NCBI GenBank assembly: GCA_937949945.1
Contig: CALFEQ010000061.1
Coordinates: 1 to 7,375 of the forward strand
DNA from: an uncultured Myxococcales bacterium
GTDB lineage: Bacteria; Myxococcota_A; Polyangia; Polyangiales; Polyangiaceae
Direction of reading: 5' to 3'
DNA: 7,375 bases
Made by a program: the position numbers and the translations under genes. This document shows positions 1 to 6,065 of the stretch, piece by piece (the stretch's first letter is position 1; each line of letters begins with the position of its first letter). The notes under the pieces are model-generated. The model saw nothing but the letters and a program-made list of their open reading frames with translations, was not told the DNA's origin and searched no databases.

Positions 1-84
1 CGGATCCGGACCCGGAACCGGAATCGGATCCGGATCCGGATCCGGAACCGGAATCGGATCCGGAATCGGATCCGGAACCGGATC
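1..84. repeat. Hexanucleotide tandem repeat (CGGAWC-type)
   Basis: The first 84 bases parse into 14 uninterrupted hexamers: CGGATC (7 copies), CGGAAC (3), CGGAAT (3) and CGGACC (1). The tract may continue left of the window. It contains no stop codon in any frame: one plus frame reads as Gly-X repeats, another as Asp-Pro/Glu-Pro repeats, and a minus frame as Gly-Ser/Asp-Ser repeats. Coding potential therefore cannot be judged from openness. I read it as intergenic simple-sequence DNA next to the 3' end of the minus-strand gene at 94-561. Slipped-strand length variation is an inference. Confidence 0.9.
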
Positions 85-93
85 CCGGCTTTC

Positions 94-561
94 CTAGTCC
101 TGCCGAAGCAATCCGTGCACTGCCTTCCTCTTCGCCTCGGCCACCTTGTCCCGCACGAGCCGAGCCTCCTTCCCGGCGAACCATCGCAGCGGCTCCCCTC
201 CCTTCCTCTCGAGCACGACGATCCCGCTCTCTTCCTCGAGCCGCACCTCTTCGAGCTCGTCCCAAGGAATCGTCGTCTCCTTCCCGTTGTCGTGGCAGAC
301 GACGCCGTCCTGGCGAATGAGGAGATAGACGTTCTCGAAGATCATCATCGCCATCGCCCCGAACCCGAGGATGAGCCCGACGGCGACGGTGAGCCCTCCG
401 GCGAGGCTCACGAAGTGCGCGACGCCGGGCTCGAGGCGGTGAACGAGGTGGGCCCCGATCGAGGTCGCTCCGATGGTGACGAGGGCGCCGGCGATGGCGA
501 GCAGCCTCTTCGTCGGCCCCGTTCGATCGACGCGGAAGAAGTCGACGCCCGCCGTCGCCAT
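94..561 (-). CDS. Small two-helix membrane protein with PH-like cytoplasmic domain
   Basis: 155 aa, no named family recognised with certainty. Two hydrophobic segments lie at about residues 19-40 and 50-75, separated by a short loop. They are followed by a soluble C-terminal half (about 77-148) with alternating hydrophobic and charged strands (NVYLLIRQDGVV, TIPWDELEEVRLE, GIVVLER) and a final amphipathic helix rich in Lys and Glu. This is the usual build of small bacterial 'two TM plus PH-like' (YcxB/bPH-type) proteins, which are mostly of unknown function. The helices support this strand over the long overlapping plus-strand reading frame. The gene lies 23 nt downstream of the lipoprotein stop at 585 on the same strand, so co-transcription is likely. 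The ATG has no Shine-Dalgarno; a TAACGT hexamer lies 9 nt upstream. Its stop sits in CTAG, just beside the hexamer repeat. Confidence 0.75.
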   Translation of the reverse strand: MATAGVDFFRVDRTGPTKRLLAIAGALVTIGATSIGAHLVHRLEPGVAHFVSLAGGLTVAVGLILGFGAMAMMIFENVYLLIRQDGVVCHDNGKETTIPWDELEEVRLEEESGIVVLERKGGEPLRWFAGKEARLVRDKVAEAKRKAVHGLLRQD

Positions 562-584
562 CGGACGGACACGTTACAAGAGCC

Positions 585-1130
585 TCACTTCATCTGGGCA
601 GGTCCATAGCTCGGCACGGTCGGCCAGTTCCCACCCACGCCCGGCGTCTGCCCCGGCGCTGCGGTGCGTCCGGCGCCCTCCCATCCCGTCGAGCCCCACT
701 GCGGGCGAGCGCCGCCGCCGGAGCTGCCCCAGCGCGGGCCGTCGTAGAACGTCGTGGTCCGCCCGTACGAGCCGTACCCGCCGTACGTGTAGCCGCCGTA
801 CCCGCCGTACCACTGCCACTGCGGCGCGGTCTGGACGTAGACGTTGTTGTTCACGACGACGTTCGGCGATCGAGGCGCTGCCTCCTGTCGCGGCGCCGCC
901 GGCGCGTACTGGGTCTCCCCGAGCGTGATCGTCCGCGAGAGCCGCGGTCGGCTCACGGGCGCCGGCTCCGGCGCCGGAGGCGGAGGAGGCATGTCGACGG
1001 CGACGATCTCGCGCTCCTCCATCACCGAAGCCGTCGGCGCGCTCACGGTCGTCACGTGGACCTCTTCGCGCGCGTGCGCGCAAGCAGCGAGGCCCGCCGA
1101 GCAGCTGATGACGAGGATCCCGAGGCGCAC
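585..1130 (-). CDS. Proline- and Gly/Tyr-rich lipoprotein, family unknown
   Basis: 181 aa from a GTG start at 1130. I chose this start because it gives a textbook type II signal peptide: MR, then a hydrophobic run, then the lipobox LAAC with lipidated Cys17 and Ala at +2. That predicts outer-membrane sorting by the E. coli rule. The mature part has a Pro-rich stretch (about 48-63), a short NVVVNNNVYVQ segment (90-100), and a low-complexity region rich in Gly, Tyr and Trp (about 104-150) with YGGYGGYTYGGYG. It ends in Pro/Gly-rich sequence. There is no enzymatic motif; it may be a surface or envelope structural protein. The frame stays open upstream as far as an ATG at 1451, but that would run antisense through the TPM gene and bury the signal peptide, so I reject the longer form. 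The likely downstream operon partner is the membrane protein at 94-561. Confidence 0.72.
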   Translation of the reverse strand: MRLGILVISCSAGLAACAHAREEVHVTTVSAPTASVMEEREIVAVDMPPPPPAPEPAPVSRPRLSRTITLGETQYAPAAPRQEAAPRSPNVVVNNNVYVQTAPQWQWYGGYGGYTYGGYGSYGRTTTFYDGPRWGSSGGGARPQWGSTGWEGAGRTAAPGQTPGVGGNWPTVPSYGPAQMK

Positions 1131-1153
1131 GACTCGAGTCTGGATCAGACTCG
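1131..1153. promoter_or_regulatory. Inverted repeat in divergent region, possible operator
   Basis: CGAGTCT (1135-1141), a 5-nt spacer GGATC, then AGACTCG (1147-1153) form a perfect 7-bp inverted repeat. It overlaps the palindrome GACTCGAGTC at 1131-1140. It lies directly upstream of the GTG start of the minus-strand lipoprotein, where an operator or an mRNA leader hairpin could act. The arms contain the heptad CAGACTC, which also appears in the heptad repeats at 7264-7298. Functional assignment is inference. Confidence 0.4.
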
Positions 1154-1215
1154 CCCCTCGCACCACCGGGCGCCGAAAGATCGTTGCTTTCCACCACAGC
1201 CCCCGTCGCCGCCTG

Positions 1216-1245
1216 TCGACAGCGGCGCGCGGTCGCCCATAACAT
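1216..1245 (+). promoter_or_regulatory. Putative sigma70-type promoter for the TPM-Tim44 pair
   Basis: TCGACA (1216-1221, 5 of 6 matches to TTGACA) is followed after 18 nt by TAACAT (1240-1245, 4 of 6 matches to TATAAT). The alternative -10 CATAAC at 1238-1243 gives a 16-nt spacer. Transcription would begin near 1252, about 17 nt before the chosen ATG at 1269. The -35 lies inside the palindrome TGTCGACA (1214-1221), so the same bases could also serve the divergent lipoprotein. Prediction only. Confidence 0.4.
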
Positions 1246-1268
1246 CGCGGCCCGACGTGGCCAGGAGC

Positions 1269-1904
1269 ATGGGCACCTTCTTCACCGACGAAGCGAAACG
1301 CAGGATCGTGGAGGCCGTTCGCGACGTGGAGTCGAAGAGCTGCGCGGAGATCGTCGTCTCCGTCCGGGCTCGGTCCGACGAGTACCGCGAAATCGATCTC
1401 CTCGCCGGCGTGATCGCCGCGATGATCACGCTCGCCGTCCTCATGTACCACCCGGCAGAGCTCGACGAGAACCTCATGCCGGTGGAGACGTTCATGGCGT
1501 TCGCGGTGACCTCGATCGTCGTGAACAAGATCGCCCCGCTGAAGCGCCTCCTCCTGCCGAAGAAGAAGCGCGACGAGCGGACGCGCACGGTCGCGAGGGC
1601 GCAGTTCGTCGAGCAGGGCATCTCCTGCACGCGGGATCGCTCGGGCATCCTCGTCTTCGTGTCCGAGCTCGAGCGTGCCGTTTGCGTCGTGCCCGACGTC
1701 GGCATCGACGCCTCGAAGCTCGGCGAAGGTTGGAACCGCTGCGTCGCGGCGCTGGAGCAGGCGGTCGCGAAGCTCGACCTCGGCGCGTTCGTCACGGCGC
1801 TCACCTCGCTCGGGCCGGTGCTCGAGGAGAAGTACCCGCGGCGTCCGGACGACGTGAACGAGCTGCCGGACGCGCCGCTCTTCGAGACGGAGAAGAAGTC
1901 GTGA
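1269..1904 (+). CDS. TPM-domain membrane protein
   Basis: 211 aa. The TPM fold (TPM_phosphatase/YgcG-like, closest in layout to the COG3762 membrane group) is seen in three parts. The N-terminal helix FFTDEAKRRIVEAVRDVE is followed by the strand CAEIVVSVRA (about 5-35). The core signature is RSGILVFVSELERAVCVVPDVGI (about 123-145). A C-terminal helix with the pattern GWNRCVAALEQAVAKLDLGAFV spans about 154-175. Two hydrophobic segments (about 44-60 and 73-90) split the domain as in that group and end in a basic KRLLLPKKKRDER stretch, predicted to face the cytoplasm. Biochemical roles of bacterial TPM membrane proteins are poorly defined. The start is uncertain: ATG at 1269 has AGGAG only 1 nt away, and an in-frame GTG lies at 1257. 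The stop overlaps the start of the Tim44 gene by one base (TGATG), which implies translational coupling. Confidence 0.87.
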   Translation: MGTFFTDEAKRRIVEAVRDVESKSCAEIVVSVRARSDEYREIDLLAGVIAAMITLAVLMYHPAELDENLMPVETFMAFAVTSIVVNKIAPLKRLLLPKKKRDERTRTVARAQFVEQGISCTRDRSGILVFVSELERAVCVVPDVGIDASKLGEGWNRCVAALEQAVAKLDLGAFVTALTSLGPVLEEKYPRRPDDVNELPDAPLFETEKKS

Positions 1905-3481
1905 TGCGCGTGCGGTTCTGGAAGCGGCGCTCGCTCGCAGGCCTTCGCCTGTTCGTCCTCTGGCTCGGCGTCGTCGTCGCCGGCGGCCACCTCGCCTGGG
2001 CGAGCGACGCGCTCGCGCACGACGACGACGTCGTCGCGTACGCGCGGCCCGGCGGCGGCAGCTCCTTCAGCGGCGGGAGCCGCTCCGGGTCGTCGTCGGG
2101 CGGCTTCCGGTCGACCTCGAGCTCGTCGGGGTACTACTCGGGCTCGAGCTCCGGCTCCTACTCGAGCGGCGGAGGGAGCGTTGGCGGGATCTTCACCCTG
2201 CCGATCTTCATCATCGTCCTCATCGTGTGGGTGCTGGCGTCGAGGGCCCGCACGGCTTCGTCGTGGTCGACGGCCGCGCCGGTGACGCACTGGCGGCCGC
2301 CCGCGCCGATGCACCGCGTCTCGCCGCGCCGGCAGCTCCTCCAGCTCCAGCACACCGACCCGAACTTCTCGCTCGTCCTCTTCGACGATTTTCTCGTCGC
2401 GCTCTACACCGAGATCAAGACGGCGCACGGGCGCGGGCAGCTCGCCCGGTATCAGCCCTACCTCTCTCCGCAGGCGATGTCCGCGCTCGTCCCGCCGGGC
2501 GGCGAGATCACGAACGTCATCGTCGGCTCCGTGTCGATCGAGGACGTGCGCGGCCTCGATCCGACCTCGAGCCACGTCTGGGTGCGCGTCGCGTTCGAGA
2601 CGAACTACGCCATCCGCAGGCCGAACGGCGAGTCGGCCGTCTACACGCACGAGGAGTGGATGCTCGTCCGGCGGCGCGACGCCAAGTCGAGGACGCCCGA
2701 CAAGGCGCGCGTCATCGGCTGCCCGAACTGCGGCGCGCCGCTCGACGTCGTCGCGGCGGGCGTCTGCAACCACTGCCGTGCGAACGTCACGGGCGGCAAC
2801 TTCGACTGGGTCGTCGACAGCATCACGGTCCTGTCGACGGAGGCCCGCGGCCCCATGCTCACGAGCGACGTCCAAGAGGTGGGCACGGATCTGCCGACGA
2901 TCGTCGACCCGGGCGCGCACCAGCGCTTCGCGGCGCTCATGGCCGCGGACCCGAGCACGACCTGGCAAGGGCTCACGGCCCGGATCGCCCTCATCTTCAA
3001 CGAGTTCCAGGTCGCGTGGGCCGCACGCGACCTCGCGAAGATGCGTCCGTTCATGAGCGACGCGCTCTTCTCGACCCAGACCTTCTGGGTCGAGGAGTAC
3101 AAGCGCCAAGGCCTGCGCAACATCACCGAGAACGCGCGCATCTCGAACATCGAGCTCGCGAACGTCACGCAGGACGCGTTCTTCGACGCCGTCACCGTGC
3201 GCCTCTACGCGTCGAGCCTCGACTACACGGTCAGCGACGCGACGAACCAGATCGTGAGCGGGAGCCGCACGAACGTCCGGTACTACACCGAGTACTGGAC
3301 CCTCATCCGCGGGCGCGGAAGGAAGGGCCCGCCGAAGACGGACAAGTCGTGCCCGAACTGCGGAGCGCCGCTCGACATCTCGATGGCGGGCGTGTGCAAC
3401 TACTGCAAGGTGAAGGTCACGACGGGGCAGTTCGACTGGGTCCTGTCGCGCATCGAGCAGGACGAGGTCTATCGCGGCTGA
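1904..3481 (+). CDS. Membrane-anchored protein with two Tim44-like/zinc-ribbon modules
   Basis: 525 aa. Residues 1-33 look like a signal peptide (basic MRVRFWKRR, hydrophobic core, AWA before Ser34). A Ser/Gly-rich linker (about 50-94) like the tails of YgcG-type TPM proteins follows, then a transmembrane helix at about 96-113 followed by arginines. Two repeats come next. Tim44-like module 1 (about 150-258) is followed by Cys273, 276, 288 and 291; module 2 (about 354-475) is followed by Cys483, 486, 498 and 501. Both ribbons read CPNCGAPLD...AGVCN(H/Y)C, spaced CX2C-X11-CX2C, and each is followed by FDWV. The 210-residue period shows an internal duplication. Tim44-like domains in mitochondria bind membranes and translocase partners; in bacteria the role is unclear. 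Topology (linker outside, Tim44 and reduced zinc cysteines in the cytoplasm) is inferred. The overlapping start with the TPM gene suggests both act in one membrane assembly. Confidence 0.9.
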   Translation: MRVRFWKRRSLAGLRLFVLWLGVVVAGGHLAWASDALAHDDDVVAYARPGGGSSFSGGSRSGSSSGGFRSTSSSSGYYSGSSSGSYSSGGGSVGGIFTLPIFIIVLIVWVLASRARTASSWSTAAPVTHWRPPAPMHRVSPRRQLLQLQHTDPNFSLVLFDDFLVALYTEIKTAHGRGQLARYQPYLSPQAMSALVPPGGEITNVIVGSVSIEDVRGLDPTSSHVWVRVAFETNYAIRRPNGESAVYTHEEWMLVRRRDAKSRTPDKARVIGCPNCGAPLDVVAAGVCNHCRANVTGGNFDWVVDSITVLSTEARGPMLTSDVQEVGTDLPTIVDPGAHQRFAALMAADPSTTWQGLTARIALIFNEFQVAWAARDLAKMRPFMSDALFSTQTFWVEEYKRQGLRNITENARISNIELANVTQDAFFDAVTVRLYASSLDYTVSDATNQIVSGSRTNVRYYTEYWTLIRGRGRKGPPKTDKSCPNCGAPLDISMAGVCNYCKVKVTTGQFDWVLSRIEQDEVYRG

Positions 3482-3482
3482 G

Positions 3483-3518
3483 CGTGCTCGCGAGCACGAC
3501 CGGAGCTCAACGTGCTCG
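3483..3518. repeat. Palindromic cluster between convergent genes (CGTGCTCG/CGAGCACG)
   Basis: CGTGCTCG (3483-3490) abuts CGAGCACG (3491-3498), a 16-bp perfect palindrome starting one base after the Tim44 stop. After 12 nt comes CGTGCTCG (3511-3518), already inside the 3' end of the permease gene. The second pairing, CGAGCACG-N12-CGTGCTCG, is identical in arms and spacer length to the repeat at 6020-6047. Either hairpin could serve as a bidirectional terminator for these convergent genes, but there is no T tract on either strand. A protein-binding site or REP-like element is equally possible. Confidence 0.6.
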
Positions 3519-4856
3519 AGCGCGCCAGCGGAAGAGCACGTAGATCGGCGCGCCCGCGAGGAGCACGGCGACGCTCGTCAGGCACTCGACCGGCTCCCCG
3601 ATCACCATCGAGATCGCAATCGCCACGTTCGCGAAGATGTAGAGGAGCGGCACGATCGGGTAGCCGGCGGCCCGGTACGGGCGCTCGCGATCGGGCTCGC
3701 GACGTCGGAGGACGTAGAGCGCGCACGTATCCGCGATGGTCGCGAGCACGATCGCGAACGTCGTGTAGCGGAGCACCTTCTCGAGGCTCTCGCTGTCGGC
3801 CCGGAAGGCCACGACGAGCACGGTCGCCACGATCGCCTGCCCGATGACGGCGACATGGGGCGTCCGCGTTCGGTTGAGCTTCGCGGCCGCGCGGAAGAAG
3901 AGACCGTCGGTCGCCATCGCGTAGGCGATGCGCGGCCCGACGAGGACGTTCGCGCTCACGGTCCCGAAGATCGAGGCCATCATCACGATCGCCAGAATCG
4001 CCCCGCCCTTCGCGCCGAACAGGACATTGCCCGCCTGGATCCCCGCGACGGGCATCCCGGGCAGCGCGCGCATGCCGACCGCGGCGACGTAGGTCGCCGT
4101 CACGAGCACGTAGATCGCGGTGCAGATGCCGAGCCCGAGGAAGAGCGATCGGGGCAGGTTCTTGCCGGGCGACTCGATCTCTCCGGCCACGTACACGCTC
4201 GCGTTCCAGCCGAGATACGAGAAGAGCACCGGCGCGAGCCCGACGCCGAAGGCGGAGAACGAGACCGATCCCTCGCTCGCGAACGGGTCGGACGCCATGC
4301 GCTCGTGTCCGAGGATCGGCCCGAGGACGACGATCACGACGAGCGCGGCGATCTTCAGGTACGCCGTCGACGTGTTCACCGCCGCGCCGGCGCGCGTCGC
4401 CCAGGCGTTCACCGCGGATGCGATCCAGATGACCGCGATCGCGATGACGATCTTCGCCGCGGACGAAAGGGCGACGAGGTTCGACAGCGAGATCGTGAAT
4501 CCGATCGCGAGCGTCGCGACCGTCCCGGCGAAGATCGCGAAGAACGACAGCCAGCCGACGAGGAAGCCGGCGATCGGGTGGTAAGCGGCCGTGAGGTAGA
4601 CGTAGTTGCCGCCCGCCCGCGGGAACATCGCGCCGAGCTCGGCGTTCGCCAGCGCTCCCGCCAGCGACAGCACCCCGCCGAGGATCCAGGCGAAGAAGAA
4701 CCAGCCGGTGTCCGGGAACTGCCGCGCGACGTCGCCGGGTGTGAGGAAGATACCGACGCCGATCACGGACGAGACGACCAGCATCGTCGCGTCCCGGAGC
4801 GAGAGGACGCGCGGAAGCTCCTCGGTCTGCCCGCGCGGCTCGTTCGAGGACGCCAT
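3507..4856 (-). CDS. APC-superfamily amino-acid permease, LAT-like
   Basis: 449 aa, about 12 transmembrane helices with short loops. It is a secondary transporter of amino acids in the inner membrane. Family marks: the TM1 unwound motif SSVIGVGIF (29-37), which contacts substrate backbone in APC transporters; ALANAELGAMFPRAGGNYVYL (TM2/TM3 region, about 68-88); the TM6 segment FSYLGWNASVYVAGEIESPGKNLPRSL (about 212-238); the TM8 segment VGPRIAYAMATDGLFF (306-321); and the RPYRAAGYP loop (392-400) typical of the LAT/SteT-like branch. Substrate cannot be named from sequence; neutral amino acids or exchange are plausible. The ATG at 4856 fits the family N-terminus; the frame is open further up to 4943, but the extra residues are not permease-like. 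There is no Shine-Dalgarno; TAGATT lies 10 nt upstream. No partner subunit gene is nearby, and none is expected with certainty. Confidence 0.95.
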   Translation of the reverse strand: MASSNEPRGQTEELPRVLSLRDATMLVVSSVIGVGIFLTPGDVARQFPDTGWFFFAWILGGVLSLAGALANAELGAMFPRAGGNYVYLTAAYHPIAGFLVGWLSFFAIFAGTVATLAIGFTISLSNLVALSSAAKIVIAIAVIWIASAVNAWATRAGAAVNTSTAYLKIAALVVIVVLGPILGHERMASDPFASEGSVSFSAFGVGLAPVLFSYLGWNASVYVAGEIESPGKNLPRSLFLGLGICTAIYVLVTATYVAAVGMRALPGMPVAGIQAGNVLFGAKGGAILAIVMMASIFGTVSANVLVGPRIAYAMATDGLFFRAAAKLNRTRTPHVAVIGQAIVATVLVVAFRADSESLEKVLRYTTFAIVLATIADTCALYVLRRREPDRERPYRAAGYPIVPLLYIFANVAIAISMVIGEPVECLTSVAVLLAGAPIYVLFRWRARAR

Positions 4857-4866
4857 GGGAGCGGAC

Positions 4867-4872
4867 AATCTA
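4867..4872 (-). promoter_or_regulatory. Putative -10 element of the permease
   Basis: On the minus strand TAGATT (4 of 6 matches to TATAAT) ends 10 nt before the permease ATG. No Shine-Dalgarno is present between it and the start codon, and I find no convincing -35. If used, transcription would begin within a few bases of the ATG. Confidence 0.35.
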
Positions 4873-4933
4873 CACGCTGCCGAACGCGACGCGAGATCCT
4901 CGGCCGGCCTCGTCCGTAGGAGCGGCTGTCGCC

Positions 4934-5014
4934 ATGGACGCACCGCTCCAGAGAATCGTCAGCGCCGTCGTCATCACCGTCGTCCTGGTCGCCCCAGCGT
5001 TCGTCTTCGGCTGA
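4934..5014 (+). CDS. Possible 26-residue single-helix micro-protein
   Basis: The reading frame MDAPLQRIVSAVVITVVLVA, then six residues PAFVFG and a TGA stop, encodes a short N-terminus with one arginine and a strongly hydrophobic helix (about 8-26) that would span or dock on the membrane. AGGAG lies at 4918-4922, 11 nt before the ATG, slightly far but the best Shine-Dalgarno in this gap. Third positions are G or C in 22 of 25 sense codons, but the overlapping minus-strand frame shares the same third positions, so this bias does not decide the strand. That competing minus-strand frame (4870-4974, 34 aa, MTTALTILWSGASMATAAP...) ends 13 nt before the permease start. The micro-protein lies between the divergently facing permease start and the DUF2804 stop. 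No homolog recognised; it may be chance. Confidence 0.3.
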   Translation: MDAPLQRIVSAVVITVVLVAPAFVFG

Positions 5015-5021
5015 CCGGGGC

Positions 5022-6005
5022 TCACCAGAGCACGTCCTGGTCCTCGACGACGCCCGGGACGCCGTCGAGCTCGAGGTCGCGGTCGCCGGCCCGGATCGTC
5101 CCGCGGAAGGTGCCGACGGGCTGGAGGAAGCGCGACCGGACGAAGAACAGGTTGGTGTGCTGGGCGTGCACGGCCCCGACGTCGAACACGAGGTCGACGC
5201 CCTCGCCGCGCAGCCGCCACGCGGCGCTCGGATTGCGGGCGTCGAAGTCGAACCGAGGCTCGTGGATCGGCAGGACGCGCCCGCCCACGAACGCCGCGCA
5301 CTCCGCCTCGCCGACGAAGCCCTCGACGACGTTGAACGCGACCACCTCTCCGTCTTTCGCGCGCCCCATCGCGAAGGCCCACCGCCAGCGCGTGTGCCGA
5401 GGCATCGCTCCGTTCGTGTAGTCGTAGCCGCCGAGCGCGCCTTCGAGGGAGAAGCGCCTGCCGGCGGCCGTCACGCTCCCGCGCGCGCGAGCGAGCGCTC
5501 GCTTCTCCGTCGCCGAGGCGAGCCCGGGGCCGAGCCGAGCGATGGCCGCGATCGGCGGAGGCGCCTCCGACTCGTCCACGCACGCGTCGATCTCGAGCGA
5601 GCCCACGCGCCCGCGGAGCTCCCAAACCTCCCCTCTCCGCTCGATCGCGAGGCGCCGCGCGCCGAAGCCGAAGCGCGCGAGGGTTCCGGGCTCGTGCGGG
5701 TCGTCGGCCACCTTTGCCATGCGCGGCGGAGCGACGATCGTCTCGTCGACGAGCATCTTCCTCTCGCGCAGATCGAACACGAACGCGAAGGCGCTCGTCG
5801 CGTAGCCCATCCGCACGATCGCCGCCGACAGCCACATCTCTTCGGACGCGAGCGCGATCCACACCCAGCGCTTGCGGCGGAGCGCGCGATCGACGAGGCC
5901 CCCGCCGAGATCGATCCTCGGCAGCTTCCCTTCGTAGGAGCCGAAGGCGGGCGCACCCGTCGCCGGATCGACGAACGCGCGTGGCGAGGGTGAGAGCGTC
6001 CGCAT
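5022..6005 (-). CDS. DUF2804 family protein
   Basis: 327 aa, full length for the DUF2804 family (PF10974), whose function is not established. Family marks visible: the KRWVWIALAS strand (45-54) near the N-terminus; GGYDYTNG (192-199) followed at once by MPRHTRWRWA (201-210), the most conserved block; a central EVVAFNVVEGF-type strand; and the C-terminal G-VVEDQDVLW (318-327), which ends the protein exactly as in relatives. The protein is beta-strand rich with many Trp and Arg, has no signal peptide or membrane helix, and is predicted cytoplasmic. The ATG at 6005 begins MRTLSPSPRAFVDPATG and has no Shine-Dalgarno. A TAAAGT hexamer lies 6 nt upstream, so a leaderless transcript is plausible. 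It starts divergently from the lipoprotein at 6073, and a start for that gene at 6004 would overlap it. Confidence 0.93.
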   Translation of the reverse strand: MRTLSPSPRAFVDPATGAPAFGSYEGKLPRIDLGGGLVDRALRRKRWVWIALASEEMWLSAAIVRMGYATSAFAFVFDLRERKMLVDETIVAPPRMAKVADDPHEPGTLARFGFGARRLAIERRGEVWELRGRVGSLEIDACVDESEAPPPIAAIARLGPGLASATEKRALARARGSVTAAGRRFSLEGALGGYDYTNGAMPRHTRWRWAFAMGRAKDGEVVAFNVVEGFVGEAECAAFVGGRVLPIHEPRFDFDARNPSAAWRLRGEGVDLVFDVGAVHAQHTNLFFVRSRFLQPVGTFRGTIRAGDRDLELDGVPGVVEDQDVLW

Positions 6006-6011
6006 GAGTCG

Positions 6012-6017
6012 ACTTTA
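6012..6017 (-). promoter_or_regulatory. Putative -10 element of the DUF2804 gene
   Basis: TAAAGT on the minus strand (4 of 6 matches to TATAAT) is separated from the ATG at 6005 by only 6 nt (CGACTC). That places the expected transcription start on or next to the A of the start codon. A weak ACGACA -35 lies 19 nt further upstream, in the inverted repeat 6020-6047. Confidence 0.4.
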
Positions 6018-6019
6018 CT

Positions 6020-6047
6020 CGAGCACGAAGCCTCGTTGTCGTGCTCG
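6020..6047. promoter_or_regulatory. Inverted repeat CGAGCACG-N12-CGTGCTCG, candidate operator
   Basis: Perfect 8-bp arms at 6020-6027 and 6040-6047 with a 12-nt spacer lie between the starts of the divergent DUF2804 and lipoprotein genes. The element abuts the predicted -10 of the DUF2804 gene and covers the predicted -35 of the lipoprotein gene, so a dimeric regulator bound here could control both. The same arms with the same spacer recur at 3491-3518. Operator function is inference. Confidence 0.5.
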
Positions 6048-6065
6048 GCCCCTAGAGGGTAAAAC
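6036..6065 (+). promoter_or_regulatory. Putative promoter of the lipoprotein at 6073
   Basis: TTGTCG (6036-6041, 4 of 6 matches to TTGACA), an 18-nt spacer, and TAAAAC (6060-6065, 4 of 6 matches to TATAAT) lie 7 nt before the ATG at 6073. The expected transcription start would coincide with the start codon. GAGGG at 6055-6059 and GGAG directly before the ATG are both badly spaced for a Shine-Dalgarno. Confidence 0.35.

Noticed and set aside
1..90. CRISPR array
   Set aside because: The repeat unit is 6 bp with no spacers; no cas gene is in the window.
3..120. Asp-Pro/Glu-Pro repeat protein read from the hexamer tract
   Set aside because: The frame continues antisense through the membrane-protein gene with no start or domain visible; the hexamer lacks stops in every frame, so openness is not evidence.
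115..609. Long plus-strand frame opposite the membrane protein
   Set aside because: Its product is rich in Arg, Asp, Glu and Pro without domain logic, while the minus strand gives two clean membrane helices and a structured tail.
1131..1451. Upstream extension of the minus-strand lipoprotein to an ATG at 1451
   Set aside because: It would run antisense through the TPM gene and bury a perfect lipoprotein signal; the added sequence is charged and unstructured.
1145..3109. 654-aa minus-strand frame over the TPM and Tim44 genes
   Set aside because: Arg/Asp/Ala-rich shadow of well-supported plus-strand genes; no domain or hydrophobic pattern.
2227..3543. 438-aa plus-strand frame overlapping the Tim44 gene
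   Set aside because: Frame-shifted shadow rich in Arg, His and Ala; the true frame holds the repeated zinc ribbons.
3855..4919. 354-aa plus-strand frame opposite the permease
   Set aside because: Highly charged Arg/Asp/Glu/Gly sequence, the typical antisense image of a membrane transporter in GC-rich DNA.
4857..4943. N-terminal extension of the permease to 4943
   Set aside because: The added residues are Arg-rich and not permease-like; ATG 4856 gives the usual short cytoplasmic N-terminus before TM1.
4870..5862. 330-aa minus-strand frame overlapping DUF2804
   Set aside because: Arg-rich frame-shifted shadow; the DUF2804 frame carries the conserved blocks.
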